From positions 124,001 to 188,000 of the forward strand of contig CAVSPO010000013.1 of assembly GCA_963730005.1 (NCBI GenBank): a stretch of 64,000 bases of DNA, given 5' to 3'. Of this stretch, positions 1-7,293 are shown one piece after another; the first letter of the stretch is position 1, and each line of letters opens with the position of its first letter. The position numbers and the translations under genes were made by a program. This DNA comes from CAVSPO01 sp963730005 (lineage in GTDB: Bacteria > Actinomycetota > Actinomycetes > Propionibacteriales > Propionibacteriaceae). The notes beneath the pieces are model-generated. The model did no database searches and was not told where the DNA came from. It saw nothing but the letters and a program-made list of their open reading frames with translations.

Positions 1-58
1 AGCGCCGGTGCCAGCGGGCGGCGCGGAGCAGTGCGGACAACGTCGCGGTCAGGTTCAC
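1..58 (-). CDS. 5' end of an unidentified gene (runs off the window)
   Basis: A GTG at 58 opens a frame that runs off the left edge; only 19 codons are visible, beginning VNLTATLSALLRAAR. A -10-like GACAGT lies 6 nt upstream, which fits a leaderless start like many others here. The N-terminus is short and amphipathic and resembles the start of a membrane or SAF-domain protein, but this is too little to name it. It lies downstream of the FmdB-like gene on the same strand. Confidence 0.35.
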   Translation of the reverse strand, partial: MNLTATLSALLRAARWHRR

Positions 59-106
59 GCGTCCACTGTCCCGGCTGGGGCCCGGAATGTTCAGTTGTGC
101 ACAGGC

Positions 107-457
107 CTAGGTGGTGGTCGCCGAGCCTGTGGACGACGAGGCCGCCTTGGGGGCGCTTGGTGCCGCGGTGTCGCTCTTCGAGCCACTCGTCATGGACACT
201 CGACTGGTCTCGCTGGTGCTGGGGCCGGCCTCACTGGGCACGGCACTGGGCTCGTCGCGCGTCGGCCGGCCCGCGGTGCGCTTGTTGTTGTCGGTGGAGT
301 AGAAGCCCGAGCCCTTGAAAACGACGCCCACCGAGCTGAACACCTTGCGGAGCTGACCGGTGCAGTTGGGGCAGTCCTGCAGTGACGCGTCCGTGAACTT
401 CTGGAACACCTCGAGGTCCTGCGAACACTCGGTGCAACGGTACTGGTATACGGGCAT
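107..457 (-). CDS. FmdB-type zinc-ribbon protein, probable Ruc-like redox chaperone
   Basis: A 116-residue protein with two CxxC pairs (C8/C11 and C29/C32) in the first 35 residues, the FmdB zinc-ribbon pattern, followed by a Ser/Thr/Ala-rich tail from about residue 60 that looks disordered. Length, zinc ribbon and serine-rich tail match M. tuberculosis Rv0991c (Ruc), a chaperone activated by oxidation that works with the Hsp70 system. It also sits beside 5-formyl-THF cyclo-ligase, as Rv0991c does. The ATG at 457 was chosen over an in-frame ATG 14 codons upstream because family members start MPxYxYxC and GGAAAG lies about 9 nt before it. The chaperone role is inferred from family and synteny. 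Confidence 0.8.
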   Translation of the reverse strand: MPVYQYRCTECSQDLEVFQKFTDASLQDCPNCTGQLRKVFSSVGVVFKGSGFYSTDNNKRTAGRPTRDEPSAVPSEAGPSTSETSRVSMTSGSKSDTAAPSAPKAASSSTGSATTT

Positions 458-532
458 GACTCTGCTTTCCGGTCGGGCGACCCCTGGTTGGTGCTGCATG
501 ACTGAACCGCTGACTGGTACTGACGTACCATT

Positions 533-1168
533 CTACGCCTCCGGCCGGGAGACTCCAGCTTCGGTGGCGATGGCGTCGACGCGACGGTCGTGGGCGGCGA
601 CAGGGACCGTGGGCAGCACGTCGTCGCCGAACAGCACCGCCACCACACAGGCGTCGCGGCGCGCGTGGGTCAGTGCCTCGTCGAACCAGCCGTTGCCCAT
701 GCCGAGCCGGGTGCCGTCGCGCCCAACGGCCAATGCCGACACCAACACCAGGTCGGCCTCTCGCAGGGTGTCCGCCGGCAGCGTTTCGGCTTGTGGCTCC
801 AGGATGCCGAACAGGCCTTCTGCCAGCTCGTCGCGCCCCCGGTACCAGGCCCAACTCGGCAACCGCCGGTTGTCGCGCCGCGGAGCAGCAGCTAGCACCG
901 GAACCAGCACCCGTTGGCCGGCAGCCAACAGGGCGTCGACCAAGGCCAGGGTGTCCGGCTCGGGTGGTTTGGACAGGTAGCAGGCGACCACCGCTGGACG
1001 CCGAGCCTGGATCCACTCCAGCAGGGCAGCCGTGCGCCGTTCATCCAGGGCAGCACACTGTTGGGGGCTGCGTGCCGCACGGCTGGCAAGCCGCTGGCGA
1101 CGCAGCTGCTGCTTCGCGGCGGCGGTCGCGGCCGGCTGGGAGAGTCGGCCCGAGGCGTCCGGGATCAC
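533..1168 (-). CDS. 5-formyltetrahydrofolate cyclo-ligase
   Basis: 211 residues. Converts 5-formyl-THF to 5,10-methenyl-THF with ATP, in cytosolic one-carbon metabolism. The family's phosphate-binding region appears near residues 152-165 (DGTRLGMGNGWFDEAL), matching the RLGxGxGYYD consensus, and the N-terminus carries the usual KQQLRRQRL basic helix. The GTG at 1168 was chosen because a TACCCT -10 (1180 to 1175) ends exactly 6 nt before it, giving a leaderless mRNA; the longer upstream frame runs antisense through glp and is not coding. It shares an overlapping promoter with glp. Confidence 0.88.
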   Translation of the reverse strand: MIPDASGRLSQPAATAAAKQQLRRQRLASRAARSPQQCAALDERRTAALLEWIQARRPAVVACYLSKPPEPDTLALVDALLAAGQRVLVPVLAAAPRRDNRRLPSWAWYRGRDELAEGLFGILEPQAETLPADTLREADLVLVSALAVGRDGTRLGMGNGWFDEALTHARRDACVVAVLFGDDVLPTVPVAAHDRRVDAIATEAGVSRPEA

Positions 1169-1173
1169 TCGCC

Positions 1174-1180
1174 TAGGGTA
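1174..1180. promoter_or_regulatory. Overlapping divergent -10 elements (TAGGGTA)
   Basis: The 7-mer TAGGGTA has the self-complementary form TAnnnTA. On the plus strand TAGGGT (1174-1179) lies 7 nt before the glp ATG at 1187. On the minus strand TACCCT (1180-1175) lies 6 nt before the cyclo-ligase GTG at 1168. One site can therefore serve two opposed leaderless genes whose start codons are only 18 bp apart. Confidence 0.7.
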
Positions 1181-1186
1181 AGTGGC

Positions 1187-2500
1187 ATGGGTCTGTTCGG
1201 TCGAAAGAAGTCGGTTGCTGAGGCAAGGGTCTCGGAGCCCCCGCAGGAACAGGGGCTGCCGAAGCCGCCCGCTGCAAACGCCGACGGTCTGCGTTCGATG
1301 ACAGATCACCGCGACTACGTGCTCAGCCTCGTCCAGCCCCTTCGCCCCTATGGCATGAACCTGCTGGACGCAGGGGGTCTGGCCCTGTGCGAGGACATCA
1401 GGGCCACCGAGAACCTGCCTGCCTTCGATTGCGCCGAGCTGGATGGCTTCGCGCTGCGGGCTGAGGACGTGGCGGGCTGCCACGAGGCCGCCCGCGGCAC
1501 ACTGCGCATCAAGGAGCCCGGGGTCGGCGAGGTGAAGGTGGGCGCCTGTGTGCGGGTCGGCGCAGCTGATCCGATCCCGCTTGGCGCTGACGCCGTCATC
1601 CCGCTCTACCGCGCCGACGTGCACGCAGACACCATCACCGTCCGCCACCGGATCAGGCCGGGGGATCACATCCGCCCGCTGGGCAGCGATGTCCGCGACG
1701 GCGAGGCGCTGCTGCAGACCGGTGACGTGGTGGGGCCCCGCCAGGCAGCTCTGCTGGCCGCAGCAGGTTTCGACAGGGTGATCGCTCGCCCGCGGCCCCG
1801 GGTGGTCGTGGTGAGCCTGGGCGGTTCCCTGACTCAGACCGGGCGTCGCCTGGATCGACATGGCCAGGTGCATGACGTGAACTCGCACCTGCTGGCTGCT
1901 GCGGCTCGTGCCGCGGGGGCCACGGTCTGGCGCGTCGGTGCCCCCGACGACGACGAGGCGTGCACCCGTACGGCGGTCAGTGATCAGCTGATCCGGGCCG
2001 ATCTGATCATCGCCGTCGGGGGAGTCAGCGCCGAGGCGATCGCCCGTGGCGAACGGATCCTGGCACCGCTTGGCAGGACCGACTTCGCTGAACTGGCCAT
2101 GGAGCCAGGCCATCAGCAGGGCTTCGGGCTGCTCGGCGAGGACGAGATCCCGCTGCTGGTGTTCCCCGGCGACCCGATCGGCGCCTACGTCTCGTATCAG
2201 GCGTTCGGGCTGCCGGTGATCCGTCGACTGATGGGCATGGAACCGGCGATCAACGAGTCGGTGCCCGTCGTGCTGGATTCGGACATCGACGCCGACCCTT
2301 CGACCCTGGAAGTGCAGTTGGCCACCATCAGTCGTCGGGATGGCATGAATGTGGCCACCGTCGTCGCTGACCCTCAGCATCGGTTGGGTTCGTTGGGGGC
2401 AGCGCAGGCGTTGTTGCTGCTGCCGGAAGGCAGGGGCCGGATGAAGGCCGGGGAAACAGCGATGTGCTGGCTGCTTCCGCAGGGCGCATTCCGCCCGTGA
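1187..2500 (+). CDS. glp: MoeA-like protein, probable gephyrin-like division protein Glp
   Basis: 437 residues with the MoeA fold, but with altered motifs: ELDGFA (about 85-90) for MDGYA, LGGSL (about 210) where MoeA has TGDEL, GGVSAE (about 277-282) for GGVSVG, EPGHQQG (about 306) for KPGKP, and FPGDP (about 326) for LPGNP. The order cyclo-ligase, moeA-like, rimJ, sepX/glpR is that of the corynebacterial Glp-GLPR division locus. In that system Glp binds FtsZ and the membrane receptor GLPR. I therefore favour a division role over molybdenum insertion; an enzymatic MoeA cannot be excluded. Basic N-terminus MGLFGRKK. The ATG at 1187 is leaderless type (TAGGGT, 7-nt spacer). Confidence 0.78.
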   Translation: MGLFGRKKSVAEARVSEPPQEQGLPKPPAANADGLRSMTDHRDYVLSLVQPLRPYGMNLLDAGGLALCEDIRATENLPAFDCAELDGFALRAEDVAGCHEAARGTLRIKEPGVGEVKVGACVRVGAADPIPLGADAVIPLYRADVHADTITVRHRIRPGDHIRPLGSDVRDGEALLQTGDVVGPRQAALLAAAGFDRVIARPRPRVVVVSLGGSLTQTGRRLDRHGQVHDVNSHLLAAAARAAGATVWRVGAPDDDEACTRTAVSDQLIRADLIIAVGGVSAEAIARGERILAPLGRTDFAELAMEPGHQQGFGLLGEDEIPLLVFPGDPIGAYVSYQAFGLPVIRRLMGMEPAINESVPVVLDSDIDADPSTLEVQLATISRRDGMNVATVVADPQHRLGSLGAAQALLLLPEGRGRMKAGETAMCWLLPQGAFRP

Positions 2501-3198
2501 CGGCTCAGTCTGGCGCGCAGCCGCAGTGGCCGGGCGGTGTTCGGCTGCCTGACCAGCCCGGCTGGCCGGTCGTGCTGCGGGCAGGCGCACTGGTGTTGCG
2601 GCCGCTGCGCTACACGGAGGGCGCCACCTGGGAGCGGCTGCGGCTCGAGAACCGGCGTTGGACGAGTCCGTGGGATGCGACTTTCCCGCCGGAGGCCCCC
2701 AGGACTGATCACGGATTCGTCCACATGGTGCACAGCAACAATGTCCAGGCGCGGCGCGGCGAACTGCTGCCTTTCGCGATGGCCTGGGACCCCGGCTGGC
2801 CGGATGCTCCCACGCCGCAGCGGCGCACCGAACTGATCGGTCAGGTGACTGTCTCCGGAATCATCTACGGGGCAGCCCGGCTGGGCTCCATCGGCTATTG
2901 GGTCAGCCAGCGCCACGCCGGGCGTGGATTGGTCCCGCTCGGGGTCGCACTGGTGGCCGACTACTGCTGGCAGGTCATGCAGCTGCACCGACTCGAGGTG
3001 AGCATCCGCCCGGAGAACACACCCAGCCTGCGCGTGGTGGCCAAGCTCGGCTTCCGTGAGGAGGGGTTCAAGCCCGGCTACCTCAACATCAACGGACACT
3101 GGGCGGATCACCGCTGCTTCGGGCTGAACCGGGAGGACGTGCCCGAGGGCATGCTGAACCGCTACCTGTCAGGACGGGCCCTGCCCGGGGCCGGGTGA
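2497..3198 (+). CDS. GNAT acetyltransferase, RimJ/RimL-like
   Basis: 233 residues. The GNAT core is visible: LRPLRYTEGATWERLR near the N-terminus, then IGYWVSQRHAGRGL (the acetyl-CoA loop, about residue 135) and RLEVSIRPENTPSLRVVAKLG with the typical N-x-xS helix. Closest family is ribosomal-protein or general protein N-alpha-acetyltransferases of the RimJ type, which use acetyl-CoA in the cytosol; the substrate is unknown. The GTG start at 2497 overlaps the glp stop by 4 nt (GTGA), so the two are translationally coupled. In M. tuberculosis the same gene lies between moeA1 and the sepX homologue. Confidence 0.85.
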   Translation: MTAQSGAQPQWPGGVRLPDQPGWPVVLRAGALVLRPLRYTEGATWERLRLENRRWTSPWDATFPPEAPRTDHGFVHMVHSNNVQARRGELLPFAMAWDPGWPDAPTPQRRTELIGQVTVSGIIYGAARLGSIGYWVSQRHAGRGLVPLGVALVADYCWQVMQLHRLEVSIRPENTPSLRVVAKLGFREEGFKPGYLNINGHWADHRCFGLNREDVPEGMLNRYLSGRALPGAG

Positions 3199-3211
3199 GG
3201 CGGCCGGCCCC
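3187..3211. other. GC-rich inverted repeat at the end of the rimJ-like gene
   Basis: GGGGCCGG (3187-3194) pairs with CCGGCCCC (3204-3211) across a 9-nt loop. The 5' arm lies in the last codons of the acetyltransferase gene. No T-run follows, so it may slow or protect the transcript rather than terminate it. Confidence 0.4.
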
Positions 3212-3285
3212 GCGGTTCTGGTCAAAGCCCGACACTCCGACGCCTCTGCACGGATGTTTCCCCACCCAGCCCTAACCTTTGGCAC

Positions 3286-4065
3286 GTGGGTATGACTGGG
3301 TTGATCTTCGGGGTGATCGTGATCGCTTGGCTTGCCTATTTGCTGCCCTGGACATTGAACAGTCGCAGCCACTCCCCGCTGGCCGACGAGGTGCCCTTCT
3401 TCGGGCTCGCCTCGTCCATGAAGATCATTCGTCGCAGCTCGGACCCGTTCGGTGACCAGAACGATCCAGAGCTGGAGTTGTCCACGCCGCTGCAGCGCGA
3501 CGCGGCTCGGCGCGAGATCAGAAGAGCTGCCCGGACGGCCGCGCGTCGTCGACGGGCCGGTCTGCTCGTGCACTTCGCGGCCGCCTTGCTCGGTCCTGTC
3601 GCGTTCTTCGTCTGGCGCACCCCGCTGTTGTGGTCCGTCGTGTTGCCGAGCGCACTGCTGATCGGTTTTCTGGCGTTGGCGCGGGTCAGTGTCCGCACCC
3701 TGAACCGCGCACTGGACGAGAAGCAGGCCTGGATCTGCGCAGGCGATCAGGAGGACACGGTCAGCGTCCTGGTGCTGAGCCCCAGCCAAGGGTCCGCGGA
3801 GCTGTCCGTGGAGCTCAGTGTGCCGCTCGACGAGGGCATCGGTTCGTTGTGGGAGCCGATCCCGGTGACGCCGGCCACCTACGTCAGCAAGCCGATGCTG
3901 CCGCGCTCCGTGCGCACCATCGACCTCTCGACCCCGGTGGCACCGGCCGGAACTCCGGCCCTGCCGCCCACCGCGGAGGCCCCGCAGCCCCGTCCGGTTG
4001 ACGGCGAGCACGACACGGTGAACGGAGCAGACGAGCCGCGGTGGCAGAAGGCAGTCGGGGAGTAG
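3286..4065 (+). CDS. sepX: SepX/GLPR-like membrane division protein
   Basis: 259 residues. An N-terminal membrane helix (about 3-24), a basic cytosolic stretch rich in Arg/Ala (about 75-90), two more hydrophobic segments (about 92-110 and 115-133), then a Pro-rich soluble C-terminal part. This layout and the position after the MoeA-like and rimJ genes match Streptomyces SepX and corynebacterial GLPR, which bind the divisome and, in corynebacteria, Glp. The GTG at 3286 was chosen because TAACCT (3273-3278) lies 7 nt upstream and no Shine-Dalgarno sequence is seen. Function is inferred from synteny and topology. Confidence 0.72.
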   Translation: MGMTGLIFGVIVIAWLAYLLPWTLNSRSHSPLADEVPFFGLASSMKIIRRSSDPFGDQNDPELELSTPLQRDAARREIRRAARTAARRRRAGLLVHFAAALLGPVAFFVWRTPLLWSVVLPSALLIGFLALARVSVRTLNRALDEKQAWICAGDQEDTVSVLVLSPSQGSAELSVELSVPLDEGIGSLWEPIPVTPATYVSKPMLPRSVRTIDLSTPVAPAGTPALPPTAEAPQPRPVDGEHDTVNGADEPRWQKAVGE

Positions 4066-4094
4066 CGGTTTCGACCGGGGGGCGTTCGCCGTGC

Positions 4095-4100
4095 TAGGCT
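4095..4100 (+). promoter_or_regulatory. -10 element of the tRNA-Ala promoter
   Basis: TAGGCT lies 24 nt before the mature tRNA-Ala 5' end. No clear -35 box is seen at 17 bp spacing. Confidence 0.5.
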
Positions 4101-4124
4101 GCGTGTCGCTTCCAATGAAGCTCT

Positions 4125-4197
4125 GGGGCTATGGCGCAGTTGGTAGCGCGCTTCGTTCGCAACGAAGAGGCCGCGGGTTCGAATCCCGCTAGCTCCA
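4125..4197 (+). tRNA. tRNA-Ala (anticodon CGC)
   Basis: 73-nt cloverleaf: acceptor GGGGCTA pairs with TAGCTCC and contains the G3-U70 wobble that marks alanine tRNAs. Anticodon stem CTTCG/CGAAG, loop TTCGCAA, anticodon CGC. T arm GCGGG-TTCGAAT-CCCGC. Discriminator A; the 3' CCA is not encoded (CGG follows). A 57-bp repeat array starts three bases after the discriminator. Confidence 0.96.
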
Positions 4198-4200
4198 CGG

Positions 4201-4766
4201 TGTGCACTCGCGGCTACGCCGCTCTGCTTGATGGGGAGTACCCCAACACCCCCACGATGTGCACTCGCGGCTACGCCGCTCTGCTTGATGGGGAGTACCC
4301 CAACACCCCCACGATGTGCACTCGCGGCTACGCCGCTCTGCTTGATGGGGAGTACCCCAACACCCCCACGATGTGCACTCGCGGCTACGCCGCTCTGCTT
4401 GATGGGGAGAACCCCAACACCCCCACGATGTGCACTCGCGGCTACGCCGCTCTGCTTGATGGGGAGCACCCCAACACCCCCACGATGTGCACTCGCGGCT
4501 ACGCCGCTCTGCTTGATGGGGAGCACCCCAACACCCCCACGATGTGCACTCGCGGCTACGCCGCTCTGCTTGATGGGGAGCACCCCAACACCCCCACGAT
4601 GTGCACTCGCGGCTACGCCGCTCTGCTTGATGGGGAGCACCCCAACACCCCCACGATGTGCACTCGCGGCTACGCCGCTCTGCTTGATGGGGAGCACCCC
4701 AACACCCCCACGATGTGCACTCGCGGCTACGCCGCTGCCCGTGATGGGGAGCCCCACGTTGGCGCG
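4201..4766 (+). repeat. 57-bp tandem repeat array (nine full copies plus a divergent tenth)
   Basis: Nine head-to-tail units of exactly 57 bp start at 4201, 4258, 4315, 4372, 4429, 4486, 4543, 4600 and 4657. A divergent tenth starts at 4714 and runs into the tag remnant. The full units differ at one base only: GAGTAC in units 1-3, GAGAAC in unit 4, GAGCAC in units 5-9, so the variants sit in blocks. Each unit holds a small hairpin (GCGGC-TAC-GCCGC) and a GGGG-4 nt-CCCC pairing. Because 57 is divisible by 3 the array is open in several frames on both strands, but no start, ribosome site or protein-like composition supports a gene. There are no unique spacers, so this is not CRISPR. Confidence 0.97.
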
Positions 4767-4882
4767 TCCACACCCACGGCTTTCATCATCGCGAGGGCCA
4801 TCACGGGGCCGACATGCTGGAACCCGCGTCTCTTGAGCGCCTTGGCCAGCGCCACTGATTCCGGAGAGGCCGCAGTATGACG
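4727..4882 (-). pseudogene. 3' remnant of 3-methyladenine DNA glycosylase I (tag)
   Basis: Read on the minus strand, this stretch translates in one frame to ...HTAASPESVALAKALKRR then GFQHVGPVMALAMMKAVGV and ends at a TAG (4729-4727) inside the last repeat copy. That matches the C-terminal helix region of Tag; the E. coli enzyme has ...SKALKKRGFKFVGTTICYSFMQ at the same place. The preceding ~140 residues, including the catalytic Glu and N-terminal zinc ligands, are missing: upstream lies only a short unrelated stretch and then uraA. The usual VNDH and terminal zinc-ligand region is also altered. A non-functional fragment. Confidence 0.68.
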
Positions 4883-4929
4883 GTCGCCACAGTCCGGCCC
4901 GGCGCGGCATGGCCGAACGGGTCTGGGGG

Positions 4930-6405
4930 TCAGGATTCCCGGTTACTGCCGCGCTCACCAGGTGCCGGATGCGGGTCGACGCCGTAGCTGTCCTCGACCT
5001 CGTGGGAACCGGCCGGGTTGTAGACCAGACTCGCCCCCTCCGCCGGCGCCATGCCCTTCGGTGCGACCGCCCGCCCCAGGTGGTACATCACCACTGTGAC
5101 GATGGAGCCCAGGGCGATGCCACTCAGGGTGAAGGTGTCGCTGAACTTCAACGAGACGTCGCCGACGCCGATGATGATGCCGGCAGCCAGCGGCACCAGG
5201 TTGTTCGGGTGGCCGAAGTCGACGCCGTTCTCCTTCCAGATCCGTGCGCCGAGCAGGCCGATCATGCCGTACAACACGACCGTGATGCCGCCCAGCACGC
5301 CGCCCGGGGTGGCCGAGATGATGGCGCCGAACTTGGGGCTGAACCCGAACACGATCGCCACCACCGCGGCCACGGTGTAGGCGGCGGTGGAGTAGACGCG
5401 GGTGGCGGCCATCACGCCGATGTTCTCCGCGTAAGTGGTGGTGGGGCCCGCCCCCACGCCGGTTGCCAGCATCGACGTCAAGCCGTCGGCGGCCAGTGCC
5501 CGGCCCATGGAATCGTCCAGGTCGTCGCCGGTCATCTCGGCCACCGCCTTGACGTGGCCGGTGTTCTCGGCGATCAGGGCGATCACGACCGGCATGGCGA
5601 TCAGGGCGAACTGCAGCGAGAAGCTGGGCAGGTGAAACCCCACCACATTGGTGGAGGAGCCGTACACCCAGTTGGCAAGGTCGGTGACCGGGGGCAACCC
5701 GAACCAGTCCGCCGCCCGAACCTGGGTCCAGTCGACGCGCAGGACCTGGCTGGCGCTGCCATCCGCCGCCACCCTGGTCAGCGGGCCCAGCGTCACGTCC
5801 TGCAGCCAGCTGAGCAGGTAGCCGAACAGCAACGACAGGAAGATGGCGATGCGGCCGGCGAATCCCCGTAGCCCGACAGACAGCAGGATCACCACGATCA
5901 TCACGATGAAGGCCGTCCACTGATCCTGTGGCCAGTAGGTCTTTGCCACCACCGGTGCCAGGTTGAAGCCGATCAGCATGACCACAGCACCGGTGACTGC
6001 CGGCGGCAGCACCTTGTGCACCATCCTGGAGCCGGCGAAGTGGATCATGATTCCCACCAGGAACAACAACAGGCCGGCCCAGAACATGGCGCCCGAGACG
6101 TGACTGGGGTTGCCGCCTGCTGCGTAGATGGCGGTTGCGATGCCCACGAAGGACGCCGACGAGCCCAGGTAGCTGGGCACCCGGTTCTTGACGATCACCA
6201 GGAAGATCAGGGTGGCGATGCCGCTCATCATCACCGCCAGTTGCGGGTTGAGGCCCATCAGCAGCGGGAACACGAAGGTGGCGCCGAACATGGCCACCAC
6301 ATGCTGGGCGCCCAGGCCGATCGTCTTGCCCCAGCTCAGGCGCTCATTCGGGGCCACCACCTCACCGGGGTTCAGGATGCCGTTGTTGTGCAGTTTCCAG
6401 ATCAT
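4930..6405 (-). CDS. Uracil/xanthine permease, NCS2 family (UraA/PyrP type)
   Basis: 491 residues with about 12-14 hydrophobic segments. The NCS2 signature region is seen in AENTGHVKAVAEMTGDDL and the following GVGAGPTTTYAENIGV, typical of uracil:proton symporters; it would import uracil across the inner membrane for salvage. The ATG at 6405 has GGAGAGGA about 6 nt upstream, and TATGCT (6432-6427) is a likely -10. The soluble tail after about residue 450 is charged. No pyr attenuator or PyrR element was recognised. Uracil is preferred to xanthine because of the ENTGH motif; the exact base is not certain. Confidence 0.9.
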   Translation of the reverse strand: MIWKLHNNGILNPGEVVAPNERLSWGKTIGLGAQHVVAMFGATFVFPLLMGLNPQLAVMMSGIATLIFLVIVKNRVPSYLGSSASFVGIATAIYAAGGNPSHVSGAMFWAGLLLFLVGIMIHFAGSRMVHKVLPPAVTGAVVMLIGFNLAPVVAKTYWPQDQWTAFIVMIVVILLSVGLRGFAGRIAIFLSLLFGYLLSWLQDVTLGPLTRVAADGSASQVLRVDWTQVRAADWFGLPPVTDLANWVYGSSTNVVGFHLPSFSLQFALIAMPVVIALIAENTGHVKAVAEMTGDDLDDSMGRALAADGLTSMLATGVGAGPTTTYAENIGVMAATRVYSTAAYTVAAVVAIVFGFSPKFGAIISATPGGVLGGITVVLYGMIGLLGARIWKENGVDFGHPNNLVPLAAGIIIGVGDVSLKFSDTFTLSGIALGSIVTVVMYHLGRAVAPKGMAPAEGASLVYNPAGSHEVEDSYGVDPHPAPGERGSNRES

Positions 6406-6476
6406 GGCTGTCCTCTCCGAGTGACGAGCATAGGGCTCCGTCCACTCGCGTCACGCCACGGTCCGCAGCCGACGGG

Positions 6477-7256
6477 TCAGTCCGCCACCGTGACGACCAC
6501 CGGGGCGTGATCGGAGGCCCCCTGGCCGGCCCGCTCGTCGCGGTCGATGAAGGCGCCGGTCACCCGGTTCGCCAGCGACGGGCTGCCCAGCACGAAATCG
6601 ATCCGCATGCCCCGGTTGCGTTCAAAACGCTGCCGGTAGTAGTCCCAGTAGGTGAAGGTGTCGGGCCCGGGGCAGTGCGGACGTGCCACGTCGGCGAAGC
6701 CGTCGTCGAGGAACCCCTGGAAGGCCGCGCGTTCCCGCGGCGTCACATGGGTGTCCTTCGCGAACGCCGCCATGTCGTAGACGTCGTCGTCGGTCGGGGC
6801 GATGTTCCAGTCACCGGTCAACGCGGTCGGCGAGTCCAGCCAGGCGTGCGCTTCGGCGCGCAACGCGGCCAGCCACTCCAGCTTGTACCGATAGTGCGGG
6901 TCGTCCACCTTGCGCCCGTTGGGCACGTACAGCGACCAGCACCGCACCCCGCCACAGGTGGCGGCGATGGCACGGGACTCGGGCGACGCCTTGTCGCCCC
7001 AGACAGGTTGACTGGGGAAGCCGATCTGGACGTCGTCCAGACCCACCCGGCTGATGATGGCGACACCATTCCACTGGTCGGTGCCGGAGGCAGCCACCTG
7101 GTAGCCCAGCGCTTCCAGCCCGAGCAGCGGCAACTGGTCCGGGCGGCCCTTGGTCTCCTGAACGGCCAGCACGTCGATGTCGTGGCGTTGCAGGAACTGC
7201 TCCACTCGTCCTATTCGGGCGCGCAGCGAGTTGACGTTCCAGGTAGCGATTCGCAC
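6477..7256 (-). CDS. xthA: Exodeoxyribonuclease III (AP endonuclease)
   Basis: 259 residues, EEP nuclease fold. Motifs in order: WNVNSLRAR (about 6-14, Asn ligand), QETK (about 33-36, metal Glu), YVPNG (about 112), GDWNIAP (catalytic Asp/Asn, about 148-154), DFVL (about 226) and SDHAPV (catalytic His, near the C-terminus). Cuts at abasic sites and removes 3' blocks in base excision repair, complementing Ung in the same window. The GTG at 7256 is leaderless type: TAGCCT ends 7 nt before it, and the protein then begins at the conserved MRIATWNVN. Confidence 0.92.
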   Translation of the reverse strand: MRIATWNVNSLRARIGRVEQFLQRHDIDVLAVQETKGRPDQLPLLGLEALGYQVAASGTDQWNGVAIISRVGLDDVQIGFPSQPVWGDKASPESRAIAATCGGVRCWSLYVPNGRKVDDPHYRYKLEWLAALRAEAHAWLDSPTALTGDWNIAPTDDDVYDMAAFAKDTHVTPRERAAFQGFLDDGFADVARPHCPGPDTFTYWDYYRQRFERNRGMRIDFVLGSPSLANRVTGAFIDRDERAGQGASDHAPVVVTVAD

Positions 7257-7293
7257 GAGCCACAGGCTAGCCGCCAGCGTCCAGGCGTCACTC

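Noticed and set aside
4201..4766. Possible CRISPR array
   Set aside because: Units are contiguous and identical without unique spacers, and no cas gene is present.
4131..4958. Long frames across the 57-bp repeats on both strands (up to 359 codons)
   Set aside because: They arise because the unit length is divisible by 3; one starts within tRNA-Ala and none has a ribosome site.
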